Shown one piece after another: positions 1 through 5,657 of a DNA stretch of 8,439 nucleotides. Each line of letters opens with the position of its first letter. The stretch's first letter is position 1. The notes under the pieces are model-generated. The model did not search any database and was not told the DNA's origin. It saw only the letters and a list, made by a program, of their open reading frames with translations. The position numbers were made by a program, and so were the translations under genes. Source of the stretch: Campylobacteraceae bacterium (GTDB lineage: Bacteria; Campylobacterota; Campylobacteria; Campylobacterales; Sulfurovaceae). Location: positions 1 through 8,439 of the forward strand of contig JAMONW010000118.1 of NCBI GenBank assembly GCA_027066355.1, in the 5' to 3' direction.

Positions 1-214
1 TTATTGCATCTTTGCTACCTAACTCTTTAGCTTGTAGATAATATCTTTTAGCCAATTGTAAGTTTTGCTCAACACCTTTGCCATCTTCATAAATAAGTGC
101 TAACTTCATTAATGCTTCTACATTACCTTTTTCACCCTCTTTTTTAAGAGTATCTATTGATTGTGCAAAGGCTAATGCCATTAAAAGTAATAATGCTAAA
201 ACTATTTTTTTCAT
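1..214 (-). CDS. Secreted Sel1-repeat (TPR-like) protein, 3'-truncated by window edge
   Basis: The reading frame opens with ATG at 214-212 and stays open to base 1, giving 71 visible residues with the C-terminus missing. Residues 1-18 look like a Sec signal peptide: MKK, then a Leu/Ala-rich core, with a plausible cut after AFA (residues 15-17) and no lipobox cysteine. Residues 30-66 fit one Sel1-like repeat: GNVEALMKLALIYEDGKGV, then an A-x-x-Y-Y helix and AKELG. A second repeat seems to begin at SKDAI. Sel1 repeats are helical protein-interaction scaffolds; the partner cannot be told from sequence. The ATG is 3 bp after the proC stop, and its AGGA ribosome-binding site lies in the last proC codons, so it is probably cotranslated with proC. 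The family call is reasonably sure; the role is unknown. Confidence 0.8.
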   Translation of the reverse strand, partial: MKKIVLALLLLMALAFAQSIDTLKKEGEKGNVEALMKLALIYEDGKGVEQNLQLAKRYYLQAKELGSKDAI

Positions 215-217
215 ATT

Positions 218-961
218 CTATCCTAACTCTTTTGCTCTATTATAGCAACTCTTCATCGCATTTATAAAAGATGCTCTAATTTTATCATTCTCTAGGCTCT
301 CAATTCCAGCTGCAGTTGTTCCTCCTGGAGAAGTTACAATATCTTTAAACAAGGCTGGATGCTTTTGCTCAAGCACAGAGCCAACCCCTTCAAATACTCC
401 CCCAAGATACTCATATGCTTTATCTCTTGGCAATCCTAAATTTACTGCACCATCAGCTAAAGCTTCAGCAACTATTGCCAACCAAGCTGGAGATGAAGCC
501 GCAAGACCTGTTGCAATATCTAACTCTTTTTCACTATTTAACCAAATAGCTTTACCAATAGTGGATAAAATTTCTAATGCTCTATCTTTAAACTCCACAT
601 CACCAACAACTGAAGTTACACTCTTTTTATTCATTGCCGCAACATTTGGCATTGCTCTAATATAAAATTTTGCATCAACTTTCTCTTTTAATTTACTAAG
701 AGGAGTTCCTGCTAAAATAGAAATTAGTGCATCTGCTTTTCCTTTAATCTCTAATGAATTTAAAGATTGTGGTTTAATAGCTAAAATAACAACTTTACTA
801 TCAATATTTGGTATGCTACTAAAAATCTCTATATTAGGGTATAACTCTTTTAGATTGTTGGCTTTTTGAATATCTTTTTCTACAACGCTAACATTATACT
901 TTGTTAATCCTTCTAACATTGCTAAACCCATATTCCCAGCACCAATTAATAGTATATTCAT
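218..961 (-). CDS. proC: Pyrroline-5-carboxylate reductase
   Basis: ProC reduces 1-pyrroline-5-carboxylate to L-proline with NAD(P)H in the cytoplasm, the last step of proline synthesis. The 247-residue product starts with a Rossmann nucleotide-binding loop, GAGNMG at residues 7-12. It continues through the conserved RAMPN at 102-106 and ends in the helical dimerisation domain with SPAW (157-160) and the family signature SPGGTTAAG (211-219). It is somewhat shorter than the roughly 270 residues common in this family, mostly through compact loops, and no domain is missing. The ATG at 961-959 follows a GGAG site with 5 bp spacing. A TATAAT at 985-990 gives it its own promoter, separate from the oor genes. 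A Sel1-repeat gene follows after 3 bp. I see no cofactor-switch or feedback signal in the sequence. Confidence 0.95.
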   Translation of the reverse strand: MNILLIGAGNMGLAMLEGLTKYNVSVVEKDIQKANNLKELYPNIEIFSSIPNIDSKVVILAIKPQSLNSLEIKGKADALISILAGTPLSKLKEKVDAKFYIRAMPNVAAMNKKSVTSVVGDVEFKDRALEILSTIGKAIWLNSEKELDIATGLAASSPAWLAIVAEALADGAVNLGLPRDKAYEYLGGVFEGVGSVLEQKHPALFKDIVTSPGGTTAAGIESLENDKIRASFINAMKSCYNRAKELG

Positions 962-984
962 AAAAACTCCAATAAATTTTTATT

Positions 985-990
985 ATTATA
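985..990 (-). promoter_or_regulatory. proC promoter, -10 element
   Basis: The minus strand carries a perfect TATAAT at 990-985, about 24 bp before the proC ATG. That leaves a leader of roughly 15-20 nt holding the GGAG site. There is no clear TTGACA about 17 bp upstream; the sequence there is T/A tracts (TTAAAA). This fits the weak -35 regions typical of Campylobacterota housekeeping promoters. It implies proC starts its own transcript downstream of the repeat block. Confidence 0.6.
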
Positions 991-1339
991 CTTTATTTTT
1001 TTAAAGGTTTTAAAAATAGTGATAAAATGAAATTAAAAATAGAAATATATTAAAGTAAAGATTTTTGTTTAATTTGTTGTAGTTTTGAAGGTTGTTATGA
1101 AGGAGCGCACTACTTGTGTCTGATTGTAATTTCTCTTTAAAATGAAATAAATAAAAAAATTTACTAATACAATGAAGTAAAGATTTTTGTTTAATTTGTT
1201 GTAGTTTTGAAGGTTGTTATGAGGGAGCGCACTACTTGTGTCTGATTGCAATTTCTCTTTAAAATGAAATAAATAAAAAAATTTACTAATACAATGAAGT
1301 AAAGATTTTTGTTTAATTTGTTGTAGTTTTGAAGGTTGC

Positions 1340-1382
1340 TTGAAGGAACGCACTACTGTGCGTGACTGAAAGTCTCCTTCGA
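1340..1382. other. Predicted three-way-junction (cloverleaf-like) fold in repeat copy 3
   Basis: Three perfect complementary pairs nest together. The outer stem is GAAGGA (1342-1347) with TCCTTC (1375-1380), extendable by a T-G and a T-A pair. The first inner hairpin is ACGCAC-TACT-GTGCGT (1348-1363). The second is GACT-GAA-AGTC (1364-1374). Every base from 1342 to 1380 is in a stem or a hairpin loop. The segment is also visibly richer in G+C than its surroundings. The same fold can be drawn on either strand. No T-tract follows, so it is not a standard intrinsic terminator; a 3'-UTR stabiliser, a repeat extragenic element or a protein target are all possible. Confidence 0.6.
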
Positions 1383-1392
1383 AAATGCAATA

Positions 1393-1414
1393 AAGTAAAT
1401 AAAAAAATTTACTT
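1393..1414 (-). other. AT-rich hairpin containing the oorC stop codon
   Basis: AAGTAAAT (1393-1400) pairs perfectly with ATTTACTT (1407-1414) around an A6 loop. After one mismatch a second pairing, CAAT (1388-1391) with ATTG (1416-1419), lengthens the stem. The oorC stop codon (TAA at 1411-1409) is inside the stem, and the transcript loop would be U-rich. No downstream T-tract is seen, so a role in 3'-end protection is as likely as termination. Related but decayed sequence recurs in repeat copies 1 and 2. Confidence 0.45.
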
Positions 1415-1963
1415 CATTGACTCTAGTGCGTATTTTTTGCCAAGCTCATACGCTTTTTTATTAACATCATGAACTTTTGCAGGAACTTTAGATAACATTG
1501 TATCAATTAAAAGTTGCTCATCTAAAGCTTTAGTGTATGTATTTGCAATTGCAAGAGCCACAACTGATTGAGTAATAACATTACCAACTTCCTCTTTTGC
1601 AATTGTAATAATAGGAATTTCTACAATATTCCATTTTTTTCTATCTTCATCACTAGGTGTTACAAGATTTGGATCAATTACTATTGTTCCACCCTCTTTT
1701 ACTCCACTTTTAAATAGTTGATAACTCTTATCTGCAACTGAAAGCATAAAATCAATTTGCCCATCAATTGCATATGGATACCAAATTTCATTATCATCTA
1801 ACTGGATATCAACAACTGTTGGTCCACCACGAACTTGTGATGTATAAGTAGCTGTTTTAACTCCATATCCTCCAGCTTTAATTTTTGCAGCTGCAAAAAT
1901 CTCTCCAGCAAGAAGAACACCTTGACCACCAACACCGGTAAATCTCATTACTATTTTACTCAT
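1409..1963 (-). CDS. oorC: 2-oxoglutarate:ferredoxin oxidoreductase, gamma subunit
   Basis: This is the gamma subunit of the OorDABC complex, which interconverts 2-oxoglutarate + CoA and succinyl-CoA + CO2 with a low-potential electron carrier. The 184-residue protein has the family's N-terminal glycine-rich motif FTGVGGQGVLLAG (residues 8-20) and the S-x-VRGGPTVV stretch around residues 42-51. It has no Fe-S cysteine motif, as expected, since the clusters sit in the beta and delta subunits. The ATG at 1963-1961 lies 10 bp after the oorB stop. An AAAGG site overlaps that stop codon, which points to translational coupling. It is the last gene of the operon; its stop codon lies in a hairpin and the 122-bp repeats follow. 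The length is normal for the family. Confidence 0.93.
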   Translation of the reverse strand: MSKIVMRFTGVGGQGVLLAGEIFAAAKIKAGGYGVKTATYTSQVRGGPTVVDIQLDDNEIWYPYAIDGQIDFMLSVADKSYQLFKSGVKEGGTIVIDPNLVTPSDEDRKKWNIVEIPIITIAKEEVGNVITQSVVALAIANTYTKALDEQLLIDTMLSKVPAKVHDVNKKAYELGKKYALESMK

Positions 1964-1973
1964 CCTCTAGCCT

Positions 1974-2831
1974 TTATATTTTTTTCTCAAAGTCATCTTG
2001 AGTAATTTTACCACGCTTACCTTGATGTGCATCTTTAACCATTTGATAAGCTTCACAATACTCTAGTGCCTCTTTATCTTGTTTTAAAATACCTGTTGGA
2101 AGATAGTTCATTTTTTCCTCTTCTGGTAGTTCATCCCATTTTTTCTTAGGCATTGTAATAGAATCAATCCAATCAAGATTTTCCATAGCATTTTGCATTT
2201 TATTTTTTCTACCAAGGTTAATATGGCAATTAGAGTTAATCTCTACAAATGAGAAACCTTTATGTGCAATTCCTTCACGGATTACTTTTTCCATCTTTTT
2301 AGGAGAGTTTACTGTTTCTCTAGCTACAAAACTAGCTCCTGCAGCTTCTGCTAATTTACAACCATCAAATGTTGGGTCAATATTTCCAGCTTTTTGAGAA
2401 ACTGTCCAAAAACCTCTTGGTGTTGTAGGTGAAGTTTGAGAGTTTGTTAAACCATAAATAAAGTTATTAATTAAAATTAATGTAATATCTATATTTCTTC
2501 TACAACCATGAATTGTATGATTTCCTCCAATTGCTAATGCATCACCATCTCCTGCTACACAAACAACAGTTTTATCTGGGTTTGCTAGTTTAATACCAGT
2601 TGCAAATGCAATTGTTCTACCATGAGTTGTATGCACAGTATTTGCATCAATATATGAACCAAATCTACCAGAACATCCAATTCCTGAAACTACACAAAGA
2701 TCATCTTTATTAATACCCAATTTATCTATTGCTCTAACGAAGGCTTTTAAGATTACACCATCGCCACAACCCCAACACCAAAGTGTGGGCATCTTATTTA
2801 CTCTTAAATATTCATCATAATTAAATGCCAT
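1974..2831 (-). CDS. oorB: 2-oxoglutarate:ferredoxin oxidoreductase, beta subunit (TPP, 4Fe-4S)
   Basis: The beta subunit binds thiamine diphosphate and a [4Fe-4S] cluster and carries part of the active site. In the 285-residue product the four likely cluster ligands are C19 and C22 (WCWGCGDG), C53 (GIGCSG) and C202 (SNCHINLGR), the usual 2-oxoacid oxidoreductase spacing. The TPP/Mg motif runs from GDGD (94-97) to NN (122-123), followed by YGLTNSQTSPTT (126-137). That glycine/threonine segment is typical of the family. The ATG at 2831-2829 is 2 bp after the oorA stop. A strong AAGGAGG site (2848-2842, 10 bp spacing) lies inside the end of oorA. The homologous pyruvate enzyme was considered, but the separate four-gene D-A-B-C order beside sucCD favours the 2-oxoglutarate enzyme. 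Confidence 0.95.
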   Translation of the reverse strand: MAFNYDEYLRVNKMPTLWCWGCGDGVILKAFVRAIDKLGINKDDLCVVSGIGCSGRFGSYIDANTVHTTHGRTIAFATGIKLANPDKTVVCVAGDGDALAIGGNHTIHGCRRNIDITLILINNFIYGLTNSQTSPTTPRGFWTVSQKAGNIDPTFDGCKLAEAAGASFVARETVNSPKKMEKVIREGIAHKGFSFVEINSNCHINLGRKNKMQNAMENLDWIDSITMPKKKWDELPEEEKMNYLPTGILKQDKEALEYCEAYQMVKDAHQGKRGKITQDDFEKKI

Positions 2832-2833
2832 GG

Positions 2834-3973
2834 TTAAAATACCTCCTTAACTTTATTTATAATATCTGCCGGAGAGAATGGACGACCATTAGTTTTTGTT
2901 AATTTTTCTATATCTTTTCTACCCATTGCTCTTTGAATCTCTTCTAAGTATTGACCTTGGTTAAGCTCTACTGAAAGAACTTTATCAAACTTTTGACCAA
3001 GCTCATATAATCTCTTTTCTGGAGATGGCCATAGAGTAATTGGTCTAAATAATCCAACTTTTATACCCTCTTCTCTTAAACTATTAACTGCTTCTTTAAT
3101 AGCAAGTGAAGCAGAACCATAGCCAATTAATAAAATCTCTGCATCATCAAGCATATACTCTTCATTTGACTCTATCTCTTCTTTATGCTCTTCAACTTTT
3201 CTAAATAGTCTATCAATTAACTTTCTACAAGTTTCAATCTCTTCAGTTGGGAAACCATCAGCATCATGATGAAGACCAGTAAAGTTATATCTATAACCTT
3301 GGAACATTGGAGCTAAAAGAGCTGGTTCATCTTGTGCTACATCATATGGTCTGTAATCTTCTGGTTTGCCCTCATATTTTTTTCTAGGAACAATTCCTTT
3401 TTTAACTGTTTCAGCAGTTGGAATCTCTGCTTTTGCGTGCATATGCCCTAAAGTTTCATCTAAAAGCACAAATACAGGTTGCATAAATCTATCTGCTAAG
3501 TTAAATGCTCTAACTGTTTCAGTATAACACTCTGCTAATGTTCCAGCACATAGAGTAATTGATTTATAATCTCCATGAGATGGGTTTTTTGCTTGTGCTA
3601 TATCACCTTGTGAAACACGAGTTGGTAAACCAGTAGATGGACCACCTCTCATAACATTTATAACAACTAATGGAACTTCACACATTTGAGCTAAACCTAA
3701 ATTTTCTGCTTTTAAAGAAATTCCAGGACCACTTGTTGCAGTAAGTGTTCTTACTCCACTCATTCCAGCACCAATTGCTGCTGCAACACCACCAATTTCA
3801 TCTTCCATTTGAATAGCTGCACCACCAACTTTTGGTAAAAGGTCTGAAATTGTATGCATAATTTCACTTGATGGTGTAAGTGGATAACCACCAAAAAACA
3901 TACAACCAGCATCTACTGCTGCTCTTGCTGCTAAATCATTTCCACTAGAAATCACTTCTCTTAATTCACTCAT
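2834..3973 (-). CDS. oorA: 2-oxoglutarate:ferredoxin oxidoreductase, alpha subunit
   Basis: The alpha subunit partners OorB to form the TPP-dependent catalytic core. The 379-residue protein shows the family hallmarks in order: YPLTPSSE (30-37, the YPITPS-type substrate loop), the acidic EDE (57-59), SGPG (81-84) and MRGGPSTGLPTR (108-119). After that comes an acidic linker, and a C-terminal domain with the transketolase-C-like strand LLIGYGSAS. The length is normal for a separate alpha subunit. The ATG at 3973-3971 follows an AAGGAG site and lies 12 bp after the oorD stop. The 2-bp gap to oorB suggests that the two core subunits are made in step. Assignment to 2-oxoglutarate rather than another oxoacid rests on gene order. 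Confidence 0.95.
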   Translation of the reverse strand: MSELREVISSGNDLAARAAVDAGCMFFGGYPLTPSSEIMHTISDLLPKVGGAAIQMEDEIGGVAAAIGAGMSGVRTLTATSGPGISLKAENLGLAQMCEVPLVVINVMRGGPSTGLPTRVSQGDIAQAKNPSHGDYKSITLCAGTLAECYTETVRAFNLADRFMQPVFVLLDETLGHMHAKAEIPTAETVKKGIVPRKKYEGKPEDYRPYDVAQDEPALLAPMFQGYRYNFTGLHHDADGFPTEEIETCRKLIDRLFRKVEEHKEEIESNEEYMLDDAEILLIGYGSASLAIKEAVNSLREEGIKVGLFRPITLWPSPEKRLYELGQKFDKVLSVELNQGQYLEEIQRAMGRKDIEKLTKTNGRPFSPADIINKVKEVF

Positions 3974-3985
3974 CTACTCTCCTTC

Positions 3986-4303
3986 TTATGCACCAAGCAT
4001 CATATATTTATTTGCTACTATTTGCTCTTGACGCTCTTTAGCTTGGTCTGTTAATTTAGCAAATTTAAACTCTTTTCTATCTGCAACAAAAATTGCAAAA
4101 TCTGGACATGCTAATTCGCACTCTTGACATCCAATACAACTCTCTGGATGTGAAACTGTAATCATTGCACCAAGCACTGAATGTGGCTCATATCTCATAG
4201 CTAAAACACCAGCTGGACATACAGAAACGCATAAATCACACGCTTTACATCTATCTTCGTCTGTCCATACTGGAGTATTCTCAGGAGCTTTCATTACTGA
4301 CAT
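3986..4303 (-). CDS. oorD: 2-oxoglutarate:ferredoxin oxidoreductase, delta subunit (2x[4Fe-4S] ferredoxin)
   Basis: This is the electron-transfer subunit that passes electrons between the OorAB core and an external ferredoxin or flavodoxin. The 105-residue product has two classic cluster motifs: C19-x2-C22-x2-C25-x3-C29-P (CKACDLCVSVCP) and C56-x2-C59-x2-C62-x3-C66-P (CIGCQECELACP). They fit two [4Fe-4S] clusters. A charged C-terminal tail of about 35 residues follows. Two in-frame ATGs are possible, at 4303 and 4294. The first is favoured because an AAGGGG site lies 6 bp before it. It is the first gene of oorDABC, preceded by a -10-like element and a dyad at 4327-4352. It has no signal peptide and acts in the cytoplasm. 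Confidence 0.95.
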   Translation of the reverse strand: MSVMKAPENTPVWTDEDRCKACDLCVSVCPAGVLAMRYEPHSVLGAMITVSHPESCIGCQECELACPDFAIFVADRKEFKFAKLTDQAKERQEQIVANKYMMLGA

Positions 4304-4326
4304 AGTCTTCCCCTTTATAAAAAAAA

Positions 4327-4332
4327 TTTATA
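4327..4332 (-). promoter_or_regulatory. Likely oorDABC promoter, -10 element
   Basis: TATAAA on the minus strand at 4332-4327 is followed by a T/A-rich leader and the AAGGGG site, putting a start about 15-18 nt before the oorD ATG. No good TTGACA is present at 17 bp; a TTGAAA at 4371-4366 is too far away. It overlaps a dyad (4331-4347), so repression or activation at this spot is plausible. This is a motif-based call only. Confidence 0.45.
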
Positions 4333-4347
4333 GTGAAACTATCACTA
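4331..4347. promoter_or_regulatory. Operator-like dyad overlapping the oorD promoter
   Basis: TAGTGA (4331-4336) and TCACTA (4342-4347) form a perfect 6-bp inverted repeat around AACTA. With one bulged A the symmetry extends to TTTAT/ATAAA, spanning 4327-4352. It covers the -10 element. The GTGA-N5-TCAC core looks like a binding site for a dimeric helix-turn-helix regulator but is one base shorter than a CRP/FNR-type spacing. Part of the pattern recurs upstream of sucC (7293-7313). The regulator is unknown. Confidence 0.45.
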
Positions 4348-4381
4348 ATAAATAGAATAGCTAAGTTTCAATAATGATAAA

Positions 4382-4489
4382 ATGAATATTAAAAATTTCA
4401 ATAAATTAGATAACATTTTGTTACAATTAGAAGCAGTTAATTTTGCCTTTTATGCTGGATATATCTTTGTAAATTATTCGAAAAAATGA
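4382..4489 (+). CDS. Doubtful 35-residue ORF or gene remnant
   Basis: The plus strand reads ATG at 4382 to TGA at 4487-4489, 35 residues, including LDNILLQLEAVNFAFYAGYI. That composition is protein-like rather than random AT-rich translation. After the TGA the same frame continues for 13 codons (VLLFVNERLKIKK) to a TAA, so this may be the remains of a longer gene. Against a live gene: there is no ribosome-binding site, and the ATG overlaps the only nearby -10-like element. I do not recognise a family. Confidence 0.2.
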   Translation: MNIKNFNKLDNILLQLEAVNFAFYAGYIFVNYSKK

Positions 4490-4612
4490 GTGTTACTTTT
4501 TGTAAATGAAAGGTTAAAAATTAAAAAATAAGTAAAGTGCTATCAAATTAAGAAACTTTTAGAAAGTAAAACTTTAATCTTAGCAAAAGTTATGTATATT
4601 GCTATCTTTTTG

Positions 4613-4640
4613 GTAAGGTTAAAACCTTACTTCCTTTTTT
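4613..4640 (+). terminator. Rightward intrinsic terminator-like hairpin
   Basis: GTAAGGT (4613-4619) pairs with ACCTTAC (4624-4630) around TAAA, and TTCCTTTTTT follows on the plus strand. On the minus strand the tail is A-rich, so the signal is directional. The U-tract is interrupted by CC, which lowers confidence. It would end a plus-strand transcript, yet no plus-strand gene is upstream. Confidence 0.4.
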
Positions 4641-4666
4641 CTACCTTCACATTAAAGTTTAACTAC

Positions 4667-4684
4667 AAAAAAGCTCTTCGCTTT
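4667..4684 (-). terminator. sucCD intrinsic terminator (short stem, U6 tail)
   Basis: On the minus strand AAAGC (4684-4680), loop GAAGA, and GCTTT (4674-4670) form a 5-bp stem that runs into six T residues (4672-4667). It lies about 43 bp after the sucD stop, beyond a longer hairpin at the stop codon. The stem is short, so termination may be partial, which would allow some read-through towards oorD. Confidence 0.5.
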
Positions 4685-4702
4685 AAGTTCTTAGCCCTAG
4701 GC

Positions 4703-4732
4703 TCATAATTTTGGCAAAAGCCAAAATTATGA
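4703..4732 (-). terminator. Perfect 13-bp hairpin containing the sucD stop codon
   Basis: TCATAATTTTGGC (4703-4715) and GCCAAAATTATGA (4720-4732) are exact reverse complements around AAAA. The stem includes the last sucD codon (TCA) and its TAA stop. No T-tract follows directly; the next bases on the minus strand are GCCTAGGGC. It may act with the U-tailed hairpin at 4667-4684 as a two-part terminator, or protect the 3' end of the sucCD message. Confidence 0.6.
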
Positions 4733-5596
4733 TAAAACCTCTTTAACTGCCTTGCCAATTTCAGCAGGTGAAACAACAACTTTAACTCCAGCTGCTTCAA
4801 GTGCTTCCATCTTCTCTTTTGCAGTTCCTGCACTTCCACTTACAATTGCTCCAGCATGTCCCATTCTTTTACCCTTAGGTGCAGTTTGCCCTGCAATAAA
4901 TGCAACAACAGGTTTAGTAATATTTTCTTTAATAAACTTAGCTGCTTGAATCTCTAAATCTCCACCAATTTCACCAATCATTACAATTGCTTCAGTTTCT
5001 GGGTCATCTTGGAACATTTGAAGCAGTTGTTTATAGCTAAGCCCAATAATTGGGTCGCCACCAATACCAACTGCAGTTGAAATACCAAAACCTTCATTAC
5101 ATACTTGATTTGCACCCTCATAAGTTAGAGTTCCAGACTTAGAGATAAGTCCAACTTTACCCTTTTTAAAGATGTTACCAGGCATAATACCAATTTTACA
5201 CTCATCTGCCGTAATAATACCTGGGCAGTTTGGTCCAATTGTTTTCATTCCCTTTTTAGTTGCATACATTTTCGCATACATCATATCTTTAACTGGAGCG
5301 CCTTCTGTAATTACAACTGCAAGTTCTATTCCAGCATCTGCTGCTTCCATTACAGCATCTGCAACAAATGCAGGTGGAACAAATACCATACTCACAGTTG
5401 CACCAGTTGCATCAACTGCCTCTTTTACAGTATTAAATACTGGCTTTCCAAGATGCTCTTGACCACCTTTATTTGGAGTAACACCTCCAACAATATTTGT
5501 TCCATACTCCATACACTGCTCTGAGTGGAAAGTTCCCTCACCACCAGTAAAACCTTGAACAATTACTTTTGTATCTTTATTTACTAAAATACTCAT
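4727..5596 (-). CDS. sucD: Succinyl-CoA synthetase (ADP-forming), alpha subunit
   Basis: SucD binds CoA and carries the phosphohistidine of succinyl-CoA synthetase, which interconverts succinyl-CoA + ADP + Pi and succinate + ATP + CoA. The 289-residue product has an N-terminal CoA-binding Rossmann domain with TPNKGG (40-45) and GPNCPGII (121-128). It has the ligase domain signature SKSGTLTYE (152-160), GIGGDPIIG (177-185) and the active-site loop GHAGAIVSG (246-254), with H247 as the likely phosphorylated histidine. The length equals the usual 288-290. The ATG at 5596-5594 has an AAGGAG site 9 bp upstream. In most genomes it follows sucC closely; here 430 bp separate the two genes, occupied by a four-helix-bundle cassette. 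Its stop lies in a perfect hairpin. Confidence 0.97.
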   Translation of the reverse strand: MSILVNKDTKVIVQGFTGGEGTFHSEQCMEYGTNIVGGVTPNKGGQEHLGKPVFNTVKEAVDATGATVSMVFVPPAFVADAVMEAADAGIELAVVITEGAPVKDMMYAKMYATKKGMKTIGPNCPGIITADECKIGIMPGNIFKKGKVGLISKSGTLTYEGANQVCNEGFGISTAVGIGGDPIIGLSYKQLLQMFQDDPETEAIVMIGEIGGDLEIQAAKFIKENITKPVVAFIAGQTAPKGKRMGHAGAIVSGSAGTAKEKMEALEAAGVKVVVSPAEIGKAVKEVLS

Positions 5597-5624
5597 TTTT
5601 ATTTTCTCCTTTTAGTCGAAAATA

Positions 5625-5657
5625 GCTAAAAGCTAAAAGCTTAATGCTTAAAGCTTT
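5625..5657 (+). repeat. Left terminal inverted repeat of the cassette (heptad array)
   Basis: The plus strand reads as 7-bp units: GCTAAAA, GCTAAAA, GCTTAAT, GCTTAAA, then GCTTT. It matches the reverse complement of 5988-6020 at 28 of 33 positions by hand count. It lies 28 bp before the sucD ATG on the sucD side. It also encodes the stop codon and last residues (TKL) of the four-helix-bundle gene, so the repeat is part of that gene's unit. Confidence 0.8.

Larger units (their letters stand above)
1053..1420. repeat. Three tandem copies of a 122-bp repeat between oorC and proC
   Basis: The sequence AAGTAAAGATTTTTG recurs at 1053, 1175 and 1297, exactly 122 bp apart. Copies 1 (1053-1174) and 2 (1175-1296) differ at only two positions: an A/G in GAAGGAG versus GAGGGAG, and T/C in GATTGTAAT versus GATTGCAAT. 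Copy 3 (1297 to about 1420) matches over its first 42 bp or so, then diverges, and its last part overlaps the 3' end of oorC. The block accounts for most of the 447-bp gap at 962-1408. I see no supported gene in this gap: 122 is not a multiple of 3, so any open frame crossing the copies reads each in a different phase. Likely origin: local duplication of an oorC-flanking intergenic element, with the copy 1/2 duplication recent. Confidence 0.93.
4374..4640 (+). ncRNA. Possible plus-strand small RNA in the sucD-oorD gap
   Basis: A -10-like TGATAAAAT (4375-4383) faces right, away from oorD. About 230 bp later a hairpin GTAAGGT-TAAA-ACCTTAC (4613-4630) is followed by a T-rich run, TTCCTTTTTT (4631-4640). 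Together they could bound a transcript of about 240 nt that converges on the sucCD 3' end. No neighbouring plus-strand gene explains either signal. The -35 is not convincing, and the only open frame of note is a 35-codon one at 4382-4489 whose ATG overlaps the -10. This covers most of the 423-bp gene-free gap 4304-4726; the remainder is the oor promoter and the sucCD terminator region. Confidence 0.3.

Noticed and set aside
1069..1353. 94-codon minus-strand open frame across the tandem repeats
   Set aside because: It reads each 122-bp copy in a different phase, has low-complexity composition and no ribosome-binding site, and arises from the AT-rich repeats.
1053..1420. CRISPR array
   Set aside because: The 122-bp units abut directly with no variable spacers, are far longer than CRISPR repeats, and no cas gene is present.
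4752..4949. Plus-strand open frame opposite sucD
   Set aside because: It is antisense to a strongly conserved gene; its Ala/Pro-rich translation is the usual shadow of the sucD codons.
5172..5462. Second plus-strand open frame opposite sucD
   Set aside because: It is a shadow frame within sucD with no start signals.
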